From contig NZ_CP108644.1 in NCBI RefSeq assembly GCF_041435495.1, forward strand, positions 8,541,501 through 8,605,500: a stretch of DNA of 64,000 nucleotides, read 5' to 3'. Source of the DNA: Streptomyces sp. NBC_01116 (GTDB lineage Bacteria; Actinomycetota; Actinomycetes; Streptomycetales; Streptomycetaceae). The position numbers were made by a program, and so were the translations under genes. Positions 25,289-34,176 of the stretch are shown piece after piece. Positions within the stretch are counted from its first letter, which is position 1, and each line of letters begins with the position of its first letter. Below the pieces are notes generated by a model. That model did no database searches. It had not been told where the DNA came from and saw nothing but the letters and a program-made list of their open reading frames with translations.

Positions 25289-26313
25289 TCAGATGAGTGG
25301 CGAGGTGCTGCACGGGGCCGGTCGCCGGGTCGCGCGGTCGGTGTAGCGGGCGGTTTCCTCTGCCCGGAGGGCGTTGCCGGCCATCCAGGTCCTGAGTCCT
25401 TCGACCATTTCGGTGAGGGCTGGCGGTCGTCGGGCTGCAGGTGGAGGTAGAGGACGGCCTCGGCGCGGCTCCCGGCGGCGAGGAGCCCGTCCGACCTGGA
25501 CGTCGACCCGCTGGGCGACGAGATCGGCGGCTTCCTGCAAGGAGACGTCGAGTTTGCTGGTCAGGGCCACGACAATGTTGGAGAGGTCGTTGAGGCGGAT
25601 CTCCTTGGGCGCGGAGTACGGGTCGTTGACCCAGGCCACGACGTGGGGGCGGCTTCGCGCATGGTCGCGGCGTCCGGGTTGCGGATCAGGTGGCCGGGCA
25701 CCGGCTTGGCGGGGCGACCTCGATGAGGCCGGCGGCGACGTAGATGGCACTGGTCAGGAGCCGGTGGGCGCAGTACGCGTCCTCTGCGAAGGGGGTTTCG
25801 GAGAAGTTGATCTCCGATTGGCGGACGTGCGAGTAGAGGTAGTCGGTCGTGTCGTGGACGAGGCGGCTGGCCCACGCGGCGGTCATGCCCGGCCGGGTGT
25901 GGGCCCACAGGTCGGCCAGTCCTTCCCGGATCCTCGACACCGCGAGGACGTCGCCCACCCGGTGGGGCCCGGTTCGCGGGGCGGTGCGAGGAAGGGGGCG
26001 ATGAACTGGTCGGCGATCTCGGTGGCCACCTCCGGGTCGCGGGCCCCACCGTGTCGTCCAGGACGTCGTTCAGGATGAAGTAGGCGCTCATCCAGTCCGC
26101 CAGGACGTATAAACGGCCGACGGAGGCGTGGGGATAGACCCGGGCGGCCGGCCTTCCGAGCAGGAACGAGTCGTTGACCTCTCGCGCTTTCGGGCTGTTG
26201 GCGATCATGCCCATTTCCTGTACCGACGCCTGGGTGTGCTGCTGGGCGCGGTCTTCGTGGGGGTGGAGCCTGGACGGCAGATCGAGGCGGAGCTGAGGGC
26301 CTGCGAGATCCAT
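25289..26313 (-). pseudogene. Terpene synthase with multiple frameshifts
   Basis: Pieces of a class-I terpene cyclase occur in order in alternating frames. They are an N-terminal part from ATG 26313 through L-A-D-W-M-S-A-Y-F-I-L-N-D-V-L-D-D (Asp-rich metal motif); D-P-E-V-A-T-E-I-A-D-Q-F; G-L-A-D-L-W-A-H-T-R-P-G-M; and V-V-A-W-V-N-D-P-Y-S-A-P-K-E, which holds the N-D-x-x-S-x-x-x-E triad. The last piece is L-T-E-M-V-E-G-L-R-T-W-M-A-G-N at the C-terminus. At least four single-base shifts are needed to join them. Either the gene is dead or the assembly has indels here. Confidence 0.75.
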
Positions 26314-26487
26314 GATCACTCCCTGGTCCTTGTCCTGACAGTGGCGGGGCTGCGGCCCACCGGTTCCTTTCCTTTCAAGAGAGCCAGTACCACCCCAGGA
26401 AGGGAAGGTCTCGGTAACCAAAAGGGCGTGAACGTGTTGAACGGTCCTGTGCAGGCGAACCAGGGGGGCGGGCCAGACGAAGGCCTG

Positions 26488-26559
26488 CTAGGAAAAGCAC
26501 CCTGCCCCGGCCCAGTCCGCGACCGTGGAGAGCTGGCGGGTGCTGTTCTGCTGCGTCAT
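26488..26559 (-). CDS. Possible 23-residue peptide
   Basis: A short frame starts with ATG at 26559 and encodes a 23-residue peptide rich in Ser/Thr/Gln, with a single cysteine two residues from the end (G-A-G-C-F-S). The upstream in-frame residues (G-G-K-I-I-G-F-G-N) may be part of a longer product. The RBS is weak. It could be a fragment or a small peptide gene; no family recognised. Confidence 0.2.
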   Translation of the reverse strand: MTQQNSTRQLSTVADWAGAGCFS

Positions 26560-26689
26560 GTTCCCGAAGCCGATGATCTTCCCGCCCCGGGTGCTTGCTG
26601 GTGGTCCTGATCCAGGTCTCACGCGGTTCGCGGACGGCCCGGACACGGGCGCGCCCTGGGTGCCCAACGTCAGCCTCTCCACGCTGACG

Positions 26690-27295
26690 CCCGGGCGGAT
26701 CGACGTGAACTGGCACGACGGAGGCGTATCCAGCCCAGGTCAGGTCCGACGGGGGGCAGAGCCCGGCGACCGCGTCCGCCGCGTCCGGGATCTCGTCCGT
26801 CGCGATGGCCCCGACGGCGGTGTCCCGGGTGTCGCGGCTGGTGACGAGCAGGACTCCGCCTCCGTGTGGGCGTAGCCGCCCCCGGTAGGCGGCCGGCGGC
26901 CGTGTCCCGGGCCCGACGAGGGAGGGGGTGTCGACGTGGTCGATGACGATCAGTCACCCCTTGGCGGTGGCCAGGTGTTCCCAGACCGCGTCGACGAGCG
27001 ACACCCTTCCCGTCCGGGCCGCCTCCAGCCGGGCTTCGGACAGGCCGAGGATGTGAGCGGCTTGGGCAAGGTCCTGCCCGAGTTGGGCGGTATCGTCGCG
27101 CCACCAGATCCACACCACCACCCGCCCCTCGGCCCGGGCCCGGGCCGGAGGCCTCCGCGGCGAGCGTGGTCTTGCCCAGCCCTCCGGCCCCGCACACCAC
27201 CGCCATGCCCCGCCAGGCCCCCGAACCAGGGTGCCGATCCGCTCCAGCTCCGGCGCACGCCCCCGCACCCGCGCTGAGACCTCAGGCGGGTTCAT
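26690..27295 (-). pseudogene. NB-ARC/STAND-type ATPase, frameshifted and truncated
   Basis: From ATG 27295, one frame reads V-R-G-R-A-P-E-L-E-R-I-G-T-L-V. A second frame has the P-loop A-V-V-C-G-A-G-G-L-G-K-T-T-L-A. The first frame resumes with V-V-V-W-I-W-W-R-D-D and V-W-E-H-L-A-T-A-K-G, then a TGA where Trp is expected, then L-I-V-I-D-H-V-D (Walker B) and L-L-V-T-S-R-D-T-R. The downstream sensor/repeat region is lost. Such ATPases with TPR-like tails are signalling or defence proteins in Streptomyces. The start overlaps the stop of the upstream membrane-protein remnant (ATGA). Confidence 0.65.
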
Positions 27296-27536
27296 CGAGT
27301 GCCCCCTGCCGTGCGCCGCCCCAGCGGCACAGGCCGCACACCGTCGTCCCGCGGCCCGGCGGCCAGGCGCCGCTCCCAGAAGAACAGCCCGAGCGACACC
27401 ACAGCCAGCGCCCCGAACACCGACCACACCAGGACGTGTTCTCCGCCCACTCCGGCAGTTCCGCGGTGACGTAGTTCGTCACGATCCCCACCAGGAAGGC
27501 GATTCCCGCCGAACCCCCCAAGACCGCCGAACCCAT
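27292..27536 (-). pseudogene. Two-helix membrane protein remnant upstream of the ATPase
   Basis: One frame gives a first membrane helix (A-G-I-A-F-L-V-G-I-V-T-N-Y-V-T). After a frameshift near 27430, another gives a second helix (W-S-V-F-G-A-L-A-V-V-S-L-G-L-F-F-W-E-R-R). Its TGA overlaps the ATG of the NB-ARC gene, so the two formed one operon. Confidence 0.5.
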
Positions 27537-27569
27537 CCTGGCCGCACGCCTGCTTCCGGCCACCCTCAC

Positions 27570-28020
27570 GTCCCCTGCCCTGCCCTGCCCGGAACCAGGA
27601 CCACGTCATCGCCCCGGCCCGACGGAGCGTCCTTGATCCGACCGTTCCGGTACCTGCCCGTGACACTGCATCAGCCCAGCATCGTGGGGCGGCTGTCTCC
27701 TGCACCTGCGCTGCCGGCGCTCCGCCCGAGTGCTTCGTTCGAGCACAGCCGGCGGACGACCGGCCGCTGGACGAGAACAGCGCCCAAACCAGGGTTACAG
27801 CTCAGTCTGTTGGACGAGAACAGCAACCAGACCAGTTGCCGCCCGGGCGGCCGTCCTCCTCCGCGAGGCCGCCGACCTGACCGGCGCCCCCCGCCCGCGC
27901 CACGACACCCCGCCCGGTGCCCCGGACGGCGCCGCGCACCGTACGGGTGACACCCACCACCGGGCGTGGCCCCGCCCCGCCCCCGCCCGTTACCGGTGTA
28001 CAGCCCCGGCCCCAGACCGG
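27570..28020. other. Intergenic region with a direct repeat
   Basis: No gene is supported between the divergent ATPase and Pro/Ala-rich loci. GGACGAGAACAGC occurs twice, about 41 bp apart (near 27769 and 27810), and could be a binding-site pair. Confidence 0.35.
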
Positions 28021-28074
28021 AGCGCACCCGGCCCCCGGCCCTGGACCCGGCCAGGGCCCGGGGCCGGGTGCGCT
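28021..28074. promoter_or_regulatory. Very stable leader hairpin
   Basis: A 24-bp stem with one mismatch (arms starting AGCGCACCCGG and ending CCGGGTGCGCT) encloses a 6-base loop, 25 bp upstream of the GTG start at 28100. It may act as an attenuator or as the terminator of an upstream gene. Confidence 0.5.
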
Positions 28075-28099
28075 GACCGACGACGAAGGAGCCTTCCCC

Positions 28100-29523
28100 G
28101 TGACGACCCCCGCGCCCGCCCAGCTCCAGGGTGAGCCGTTCTCCGAGGCCCTGTCCGAGGCGGCGCAGGCCGCCGGGATGTCGGTCCGGCTGATCCTCGC
28201 GATCGCGGACGCGGTCCGCTGCGCCTCCCAGAAACACCACCACAATCAGGAGCAGGACCTGTCCGAGGACCTCGGGCAGATCGCGGAGTCCTGGTGGTCC
28301 GCCGACGAGCTCGGCAAGCACCTGCCCGAGTCTCTCCTCGACCACCTCACCGGCAGTGAGGACTGGCCGGTGATGGCCCGCCAGCTCATCTCCCTCAGCC
28401 ACGCCGGCGTCGACCTCACGACGTTCCTCCCGAACCTCGGCACCATGGCCTCCGGCGTCGAGCAGGCCGTCGCCCGCAACACCGCCCGCATCCAGGCCGA
28501 GGGCACCGACCGCTGGGCCGACCTCCTGCGCACGACCATCCCCGAGGGCCTGGTCCGCGACGCGATCCTCGCCTCCCCGGCCTGGCCCGACATCGCCGCC
28601 ACCATGGGCCGCCTCCACGACCAGGGCGTCGACGTCGCCCGCATCCTCAACCACGCCCACACAGCCGGCCTCAACGTCGACCAGGCCATCGCCGCCGCCG
28701 TCACCCCGACACCGGCCACCACACCCGCCCCGGCCACCGCTCCCGCTCAGGGTCCCGCCACTGCTCCACCCGTGCCGCCGCGCCCGCTCCGGCTACCGCG
28801 CCGACTCCACCCGCTTTCGCTCCGCTCCTGCTCCGGCCGCCGCGCCCGCGCCGGCCCCTGCCGCGTCGGCCGCCACCACACCGCAGCCCGCCGCGCCCGC
28901 CGCCCCTGCTCCGGCCGTCGCGCCGCCCACTCCCGGCACAGCGCAGAGGCCCGACCCCTGGGCCGCTCCCGCGGTGAGCACCGACGCGAAGAACCTCTGG
29001 GCCCGCTGGCTGAGGGCCTGAACATCCCCCGGGACCTCGACTTCGGTAACCGGGCCCGCGCCCTGGACCAGCTCGGCGTCACCTCCGCCGCTCACCGCAC
29101 CCTGGTGACCAGGTCAACGAGACCCTCTCCGCGCAGGAGGAGGCGTTCCTGGTGAGCTCCCGTCAGTGGCCCGTCCTCGCCCACCGCATGCACCGCATGC
29201 ACCGCATGCACCGCATGGCCCAGCAGAACGTGCCCTTCGACGCGCGCCTCGCCCGCATCGCACCCGACACCGCCCCTTGGCGCACCGGCCCGCCCTCCGG
29301 CATCGCCGCCCGCCTTCTCCTGGCCGCTCACCAAGCCCTCACCACACCGCTTGACCAGCCCCTGCCCGCCGGCCCGCGTGTCCCCACCACGGCAGCCCGC
29401 TCCCGCTCCACCACCACCGTCCTGGACACCGCCGTGCCCAAGCGGCCCGCCCTCGCAGACCCCGCCGCACCCGCACACCGCCGGAACACCGCCCCCGCGC
29501 CCAGTCAAGGACGCGGACGGTAA
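28100..29523 (+). pseudogene. Large plasmid-type Pro/Ala-rich protein, frameshifted
   Basis: GTG at 28100 follows AAGGAG. The first ~210 codons are sound and helical (V-R-L-I-L-A-I-A-D-A-V, then I-L-N-H-A-H-T-A-G-L-N-V-D-Q-A-I). They lead into a Pro/Ala-rich linker, where the frame is lost around 28750-28830. A conserved C-terminal block continues in other frames: D-P-W-A-A-P-A-V-S-T-D-A-K-N-L-W, G-L-N-I-P-R-D-L-D-F-G-N, then S-S-R-Q-W-P-V-L-A-H-R-M to the stop at 29523. At least three or four shifts are needed. The family resembles long proteins from Streptomyces plasmids and integrative elements; no function assigned. Confidence 0.55.
29182..29217 (+). repeat. Four tandem 9-bp repeats
   Basis: CACCGCATG is repeated four times without interruption and encodes (His-Arg-Met) x4 in the C-terminal part of the broken gene. 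It is likely replication slippage. Confidence 0.9.
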
Positions 29524-29600
29524 CTACCACCCGGGCCCAACAGCCGCTCCTGCACAGGCTTTTGTGGCATGGCGCCCATGGCCTGGGAGATGATGCCGGT

Positions 29601-29951
29601 GTGATCAACCGGGAGCTCTCCTCACGCCTGGCAGCCGGACACGGCCGCCGTGTCACCCAGCTCGCCGAAGCAGCAGCGCGCTGGGGCGGACACGTACCCG
29701 ATGACCCCGGCATCACCGAACTCGCCGACCTCCTCGAAACCGCCGCCGGCGTCCCCGACCGGCCCGGAGACCCCGGGAACACCGCCGGGGCTTTCCTGGC
29801 CGGTGCCGTGGAAGACCTCCGGGCCGCTGCCCGGCTCGGCGGCTTCCTCCCCGCAGTCACCCTCTGGCACTTGCAGCGCGCCATAGACCAGGAACACACC
29901 GCCCACCAGCAGCACACCCTCCCTGCACAACGACAGGAACACAGGCGGTAG
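29601..29951 (+). CDS. Small conserved plasmid-type protein, unknown function
   Basis: The 116-residue product is predicted to be mainly helical, with segments L-S-S-R-L-A-A-G-H-G-R-R-V-T-Q-L-A-E-A-A and V-T-L-W-H-L-Q-R-A-I-D-Q-E-H. Its GTG at 29601 has a GGGAG element 12 bases upstream. It follows the Pro/Ala-rich gene on the same strand by 77 bp, and the pair was probably one operon. A ~50-bp copy of its 3' end recurs at 32768-32818 after an unrelated gene. Function unknown. Confidence 0.5.
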   Translation: MINRELSSRLAAGHGRRVTQLAEAAARWGGHVPDDPGITELADLLETAAGVPDRPGDPGNTAGAFLAGAVEDLRAAARLGGFLPAVTLWHLQRAIDQEHTAHQQHTLPAQRQEHRR

Positions 29952-30140
29952 ACCCGTGCCGTGCCGTGGCCGTGTTCCGGAATTCCGCACCACGCACCAC
30001 GCAGCCCGGCAGCCGGACTCCGTCCCGAACCCCGCCCGGGCCCCAGCCTGCCGGGAACCCGGAACCGGCCGGAGAGCATCAGCATCTATCGAGTGGAGAT
30101 CCGGCCGCTCGGTGGCCTCACCCACCACTCAGCGCGGCCG

Positions 30141-30166
30141 CTGCCCGGGGACCGGTCCCCGGGCAG
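30141..30166. terminator. Perfect 26-bp palindrome, probable terminator
   Basis: CTGCCCGGGGACC and its exact complement without spacer lie 190 bp after the preceding gene. Confidence 0.5.
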
Positions 30167-30219
30167 GTTGTCCGGAAGCCCTCCGACCAGCCTGCTGAAG
30201 CACTGCTAGGTTCCGGATC

Positions 30220-30613
30220 ATGAGCCGCTTACCCGCCGTGGCGGCGCCCGCCGTACCCGACCCACCCTCCCTGCCGCACCCGCACCCGCGCTCGTACCCT
30301 GCCCAGTCCGATCCTGCCGCGGCCTGGGGACCGGAGGTGCTCGAGGCGGTCCGGGGAGACTCCGGCACCCTGGTACGCGGTGGCTTGCCCCGCCTTCGGC
30401 GGCGGCTGGCACATCAGCCTGCTCCAGGCCGGCGGGGTCGTCCGCGACTGCTTCACGACAGTCGGCCTGGATGCCGCCGACCGCGGGCTCCAGGAGCGCG
30501 GGTACCTGTCCCTCGCCTCAGCGATGGGCCGGGACTGGGACCGGCTGACACGGAGAAGAGGCGATCAGAGGTGTGGCACCCCGGTCTTCCTGGATCCCGG
30601 AGAAGACGCCTGA
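30220..30613 (+). pseudogene. Frameshifted plasmid-type hypothetical gene
   Basis: The first frame from ATG 30220 reads to V-L-E-A-V-R-G-D-S-G-T-L. After a shift near 30375 a second frame reads W-Y-A-V-A-C-P-A-F-G-G-G-W-H-I-S-L-L-Q and C-F-T-T-V-G-L-D-A-A-D, ending at 30613. The second part has the look of a conserved small domain. Family not identified. Confidence 0.4.
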
Positions 30614-30782
30614 TGTGGCTGCATTGCCGTGAAGGTGCTGCATCATCGCCCCGGCCGGTGTGACCCGCACGCGGCTCTTCGGGACGGATACGGAGCTGGT
30701 CCCCTCAGGTCGCTCCGAGCGGCGCAGTGTCTGCCCCCACCCTTCCGACGTGCTTGCTCACCTCGGGGTAACCACCCACTGC

Positions 30783-30796
30783 CAAGTGCGTACTTG
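30783..30796. promoter_or_regulatory. Dyad operator candidate
   Basis: CAAGT-GCGT-ACTTG lies 34 bp before the ATG of the oxidoreductase at 30830. It fits a dimeric regulator site overlapping the promoter. The cognate regulator is not adjacent. Confidence 0.4.
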
Positions 30797-30829
30797 ATCA
30801 TCCCCGGGTTTGTGACCACGCTGATCGGC

Positions 30830-31711
30830 ATGGCACAGAACACTGTTGAAAAGACTCCCGTCACGCTGCTGGGTCTCGGCGCGATGGGTACCGCGCTGGC
30901 TCGTGCATGGCTTGCCGCCGGTCACCCGCTCACCGTCTGGAACCGCACCCCGGCCCGAGCCACGGCGCTCGCCGCCGAGGGCGCAGAGGCCGCGGACGCC
31001 GCCGCTGAGGCCGTCGCGGCGAACACCCTGGTCGTGGTCTGTCTGTTGGACGACACCTCGGTCGCCGAGGTGCTGGCGGGCACCGACCTGGCCGGCAAGG
31101 ACCTGGTCAACCTGACCACCAGCACCCCTGCCCAGGCCCGTGCCCGCGCCGAGTGGGCCCGCGGCCGCGGTGCGCGCTACCTGGACGGCGGTATCATGGC
31201 CGTCCCTCCCATGGTCGGAGTCCCGGAAGCCGGCGGCTACGTCTTCTACAGCGGCTCGCCGGAGCTGTTCGAACGACACCAGCAGACCCTGGGCATCCCG
31301 GTCGGCACCACCTACGTCGGCGAGAACCCGGGATTCGCGGCCCTGCACGACGTGGCCCTGCTCAGCGCCATGTACGGGATGTTCGCCGGGGCCGCGCACG
31401 CCTTCGCCCTGATCCGCAAGGAGGACATCGACCCCGCGGCGCTCGCCCCGCTCCTCGCCGACTGGCTCGTCGCGATGGCCCCGTCAGTCCACCAGACCGC
31501 CGACCAGCTGCGAAGCGGTGACTACACCAAGGGCGTCGTCTCCAACCTCGCCATGCAGGTGGCCGGCACACCGACCTTCCTGGACACCGCCGCACAGCAG
31601 GGAGTCAGCCCGGAACTGCTCAGTCCCTACTTCGAGCTGATGCGCCGCCGCCTGGCCAAGGGCGTCGGCGAGGAGGACCTGACGGGCGTGATCGACCTGC
31701 TGGTGCACTGA
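30830..31711 (+). CDS. NAD(P)-dependent 6-phosphogluconate-dehydrogenase-like / imine-reductase-like oxidoreductase
   Basis: The 293-residue protein has the N-terminal Rossmann motif L-L-G-L-G-A-M-G, the family segment V-W-N-R-T-P-A-R, and the conserved D-G-G-I-M-A-V-P-P. The all-helical C-terminal domain ends in the pattern G-D-Y-T-K-G-V-V-S-N-L-A. The lack of the usual G-G-x-x-G-x-G catalytic loop of true 3-hydroxyacid dehydrogenases, and the C-terminal sequence, favour the imine-reductase-like branch. It would act as a dimer in the cytoplasm. The ATG at 30830 is preceded by a weak RBS. It is intact amid broken genes, suggesting a later arrival. Confidence 0.75.
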   Translation: MAQNTVEKTPVTLLGLGAMGTALARAWLAAGHPLTVWNRTPARATALAAEGAEAADAAAEAVAANTLVVVCLLDDTSVAEVLAGTDLAGKDLVNLTTSTPAQARARAEWARGRGARYLDGGIMAVPPMVGVPEAGGYVFYSGSPELFERHQQTLGIPVGTTYVGENPGFAALHDVALLSAMYGMFAGAAHAFALIRKEDIDPAALAPLLADWLVAMAPSVHQTADQLRSGDYTKGVVSNLAMQVAGTPTFLDTAAQQGVSPELLSPYFELMRRRLAKGVGEEDLTGVIDLLVH

Positions 31712-32322
31712 CCCGCCACGTGCCGCCCCACAAGCGACGCCCCCGAGCTGCGCTGCCGCCCGCTGATGCCGTCGACCCGGAACGAGCGGCATCCGTTCCG
31801 GTCGGATCCGGATGGCTGGAGGGCCGCAGCCCGGGTGAGGCTGCGGCGGCAGATCCGCCAGGACCTTCGGGCAGATGCGCTGCGAGGCCCGTGCGCCGGT
31901 CGCCCGGCGGTAGTCGCTCACCGACTTCCGGTTCCCTGCCGGTGGCCCCGGAGGGCGGGCCGTGGTACCCGCCGGCCTCCGCGGCTCCACCACCGCAGCC
32001 ACCTCCCCGCCCCACCACCCGGCCCCCGCGCCGCCGAGGCAGCCCGCCCCGCCGAACCTGCCGCGCCCGCCCACCGCTTCCGCACCACGACACTCCCGGA
32101 CGAACGCCCCCACCTCTTCGCCAACAGCCACGCCGGCATGCTCGACCTCGTCGAGGACATGGTCGAGCCCTCTGGCGGACCCGCCGTGACCGGGGCCGGG
32201 GCACCGCACCTGAACGCGGTCCGGAGCCGGTCGGACGTCATTTCCCCGCGGGCGGGCAGGAGACGTGGCGGAAGACGACGAACGACCCTGGCTCCCGTGA
32301 CGAAAGAATGAGAGGCACCGAC
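31712..32322. other. Intergenic region with a possible coding fragment
   Basis: Most of this 611-bp stretch is GC-rich with no RBS-led ORF. A segment at ~32077-32195 translates to R-T-T-T-L-P-D-E-R-P-H-L-F-A-N-S-H and M-L-D-L-V-E-D-M-V-E-P. It looks more protein-like than its surroundings and may be a gene remnant. Confidence 0.35.
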
Positions 32323-32769
32323 GTGGCCGATTCTGAAATGAGGGCGGTGGGCTGGGCGCAGTCCTTCCCCATGTCCCAGGGGGCGCGGGCCGGACGCCGC
32401 TGGGCGCGGGGACATCTCGACTCGCTGGAATGGGCGCAGAACGCACCCGATCTGGTGGACTCGGTGCTTCTGACAGTGACCGAGCTCATTACGAACGCGC
32501 ACAAGCACGCTCATAGCGATGCCCAGCTCGTCCTGACCTGGGACAGTACCTGCCTGCACGTCAGTGTCCACGACGCGAGCCCGGAACCGCCGGCCCCGGC
32601 CGACCGGGGCCTCGACGCGACCGGCGGCCGGGGCCTCATGATCATCGAGGCGCTCTCCGACAGCTGGGAACACCATCCGCAACGAGACGGCAAGACGGTG
32701 ACCGCCTGCTTCGTTCCGCCTGGATACCCGGAGCCGGGCCACGTCCTCAGCCCCGACGACACCACCTGA
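32323..32769 (+). CDS. RsbW-like ATP-binding (HATPase_c) protein
   Basis: The ~148-residue product has the GHKL fold of actinobacterial anti-sigma/serine kinases: the N-box T-V-T-E-L-I-T-N-A-H-K-H-A, the G1 box V-H-D-A-S-P-E, and the G2 box G-G-R-G-L-M-I-I-E. In such proteins ATP binding supports phosphorylation of a STAS antagonist or sequestration of a sigma factor. GTG at 32323 is preceded by GAGAGG; ATGs at 32308 and 32338 are alternatives. No sigma factor or STAS gene is adjacent. Confidence 0.8.
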   Translation: MADSEMRAVGWAQSFPMSQGARAGRRWARGHLDSLEWAQNAPDLVDSVLLTVTELITNAHKHAHSDAQLVLTWDSTCLHVSVHDASPEPPAPADRGLDATGGRGLMIIEALSDSWEHHPQRDGKTVTACFVPPGYPEPGHVLSPDDTT

Positions 32770-32818
32770 CCAGCAGCACCACCGTCCCCGCACAACGCCA
32801 GGGACACCAGCGGTAGAC
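32768..32818. repeat. Copy of the 3' end of the gene at 29601
   Basis: The 51 bp after the HATPase stop match 29903-29955 closely (ACCAGCAGCAC...GGTAGACCC). It marks a recombination joint between two copies of the plasmid-type segment. Confidence 0.6.
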
Positions 32819-32976
32819 CCCGGACGTTCGGGATCCCACCCGCATACCAGTACGCTGCACCTACTCTGACAGACCGTCAGAAATGCGCGGCGCTACGCCC
32901 CTCCGACATGCCGCCCGTCCGGGCAACAGGACATCCCCGGGCGGCGCCCCAGTGCACCGCCCGGCCCTCGCTCCCG

Positions 32977-33086
32977 GTGCTGACTCTCACTTCCGCGCCG
33001 GGTTACGTTCTCGCTCTGGTGTCTGAGGCAACGGGTTCTGAGCAGCGCTTCCTCAGCACCTGGCAAGACGATGGTCGGCACCTCGT
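32977..33086. repeat. 110-bp dispersed repeat, copy A
   Basis: It is near-identical to 42852-42966 in the same orientation. The core GTTCTCGCTCTGGTGTCTGA is shared exactly. The inner sequence GGTGTCTGAGG...CCTCAGCACC forms a long-loop inverted repeat. Confidence 0.7.
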
Positions 33087-33091
33087 GAGAA

Positions 33092-33374
33092 ACATCCTCA
33101 ACCACGCCCACGCCCACGCCGTCGACCAGGCCATCGCCATCGCCGCCGCCGTCACCCCGACTCCGGCCCCGCCGCTTCCGCACCGACCGCTCCCATCCCT
33201 GCTCCGGCCGCCGCCGCACCCGCCCCTGCTCTGGCGGCTGCCGCGCCGTCCGCTCCCACGCCGGGCAGAAGCCCGACCCCTGGGCCGCCCCCGCGGTGAG
33301 CACCGACGCGAGGAACGTCTGGAGCCCGCTGACCGAGGGCCTGACATCGCCCGCGACCTGGACCTCGGCAACGA
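33092..33374 (+). pseudogene. Second, partial copy of the Pro/Ala-rich gene
   Basis: The segment encodes I-L-N-H-A-H-A-H-A-V-D-Q-A-I, a Pro-rich linker, S-T-D-A-R-N-V-W-S-P-L-T-E-G-L and A-R-D-L-D-L-G-N. It parallels the 28100-29523 gene, with a single-base deletion near 33330. At 33374 it joins directly and in frame with an IS701 transposase fragment. Confidence 0.65.
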
Positions 33375-34173
33375 GACGCGGTCCTGGGGCATCGAAGTGC
33401 CCCAGGTCATCGCTGACGGTGGCTACGGGGACACCGCTGCCTTCCGGCTCGGCCTGGAGACACGCGGACTCGACTACGTGGTGGGCATCTCGACAACAAC
33501 CACCGCACAACCCGAGGACGCACGGCCGTCGACCCCGACCTACGTCGGCAGGGGCCGGCGGCCGGTCCCTGCCTATCCCGAGTCGGCACAGCGGGTGAAG
33601 GACCTGGTCATCGCGGCCGGCAAATCCTCCGCACGGCCGGTGCAGTGGAGGGAGGGATCACGGCCGGGCAGCGGCCGCAGCGGGGTGAAGCGCATGTACT
33701 CCCGCTTCGTTGCCCTGCGGATCCGGCCCGCCGGACGCGAGAACCGCAAGGCCACGGCCGCCGCCGAGCTTCCGGTCCGCTGGCTGCTGGCCGAATGGAC
33801 CGCCGATCAGGACGAACCCGTGCAGTTCTGGCTCTCCAACCTGCCCGCAACCACCCCGTTGCCCGTCCTTGTGCGCACCGCGAAGCTCCGGTGGCGCATC
33901 GAGAACGACTACCGCGAGATGAAACAGGCCCTCGACTTGGCCCACTTCGAAGGCCGGACCCGGCCAGGCTGGCACCACCACGTCACCCTCGTCTCGGTCG
34001 CCCACGCCTTCTGCACACTCCAGCGACTGAGCCGATCCCCAAAAGAGACGGCGTCGGCCTGAGCCTCTACCGAGTCGTCCGCGAGCTGCAGATACTCCTC
34101 GCGACCTGGACCGGCGCCTGCCCCACCTGTCACCGCGACATGCCAGACCCCGCACCAACATGACCAAGCCCTA
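33375..34173 (+). pseudogene. IS701-family transposase 3' fragment
   Basis: The fragment begins at E-T-R-S-W-G-I-E-V-P-Q-V-I-A-D-G-G-Y-G-D and runs to the transposase stop at 34062. It then reaches the element's terminal TGACCAAGCCCTACT at ~34173. It aligns throughout with the C-terminal half of the intact IS701 transposase at 44367-45632 but is diverged, so it is a different copy. The N-terminal half is missing. An IS630 is inserted immediately after the end. Confidence 0.8.
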
Positions 34174-34176
34174 CTA

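Noticed and set aside
29182..29217. Short tandem repeat considered as a CRISPR-like array
   Set aside because: 9-bp units without spacers inside a coding region; no cas genes.
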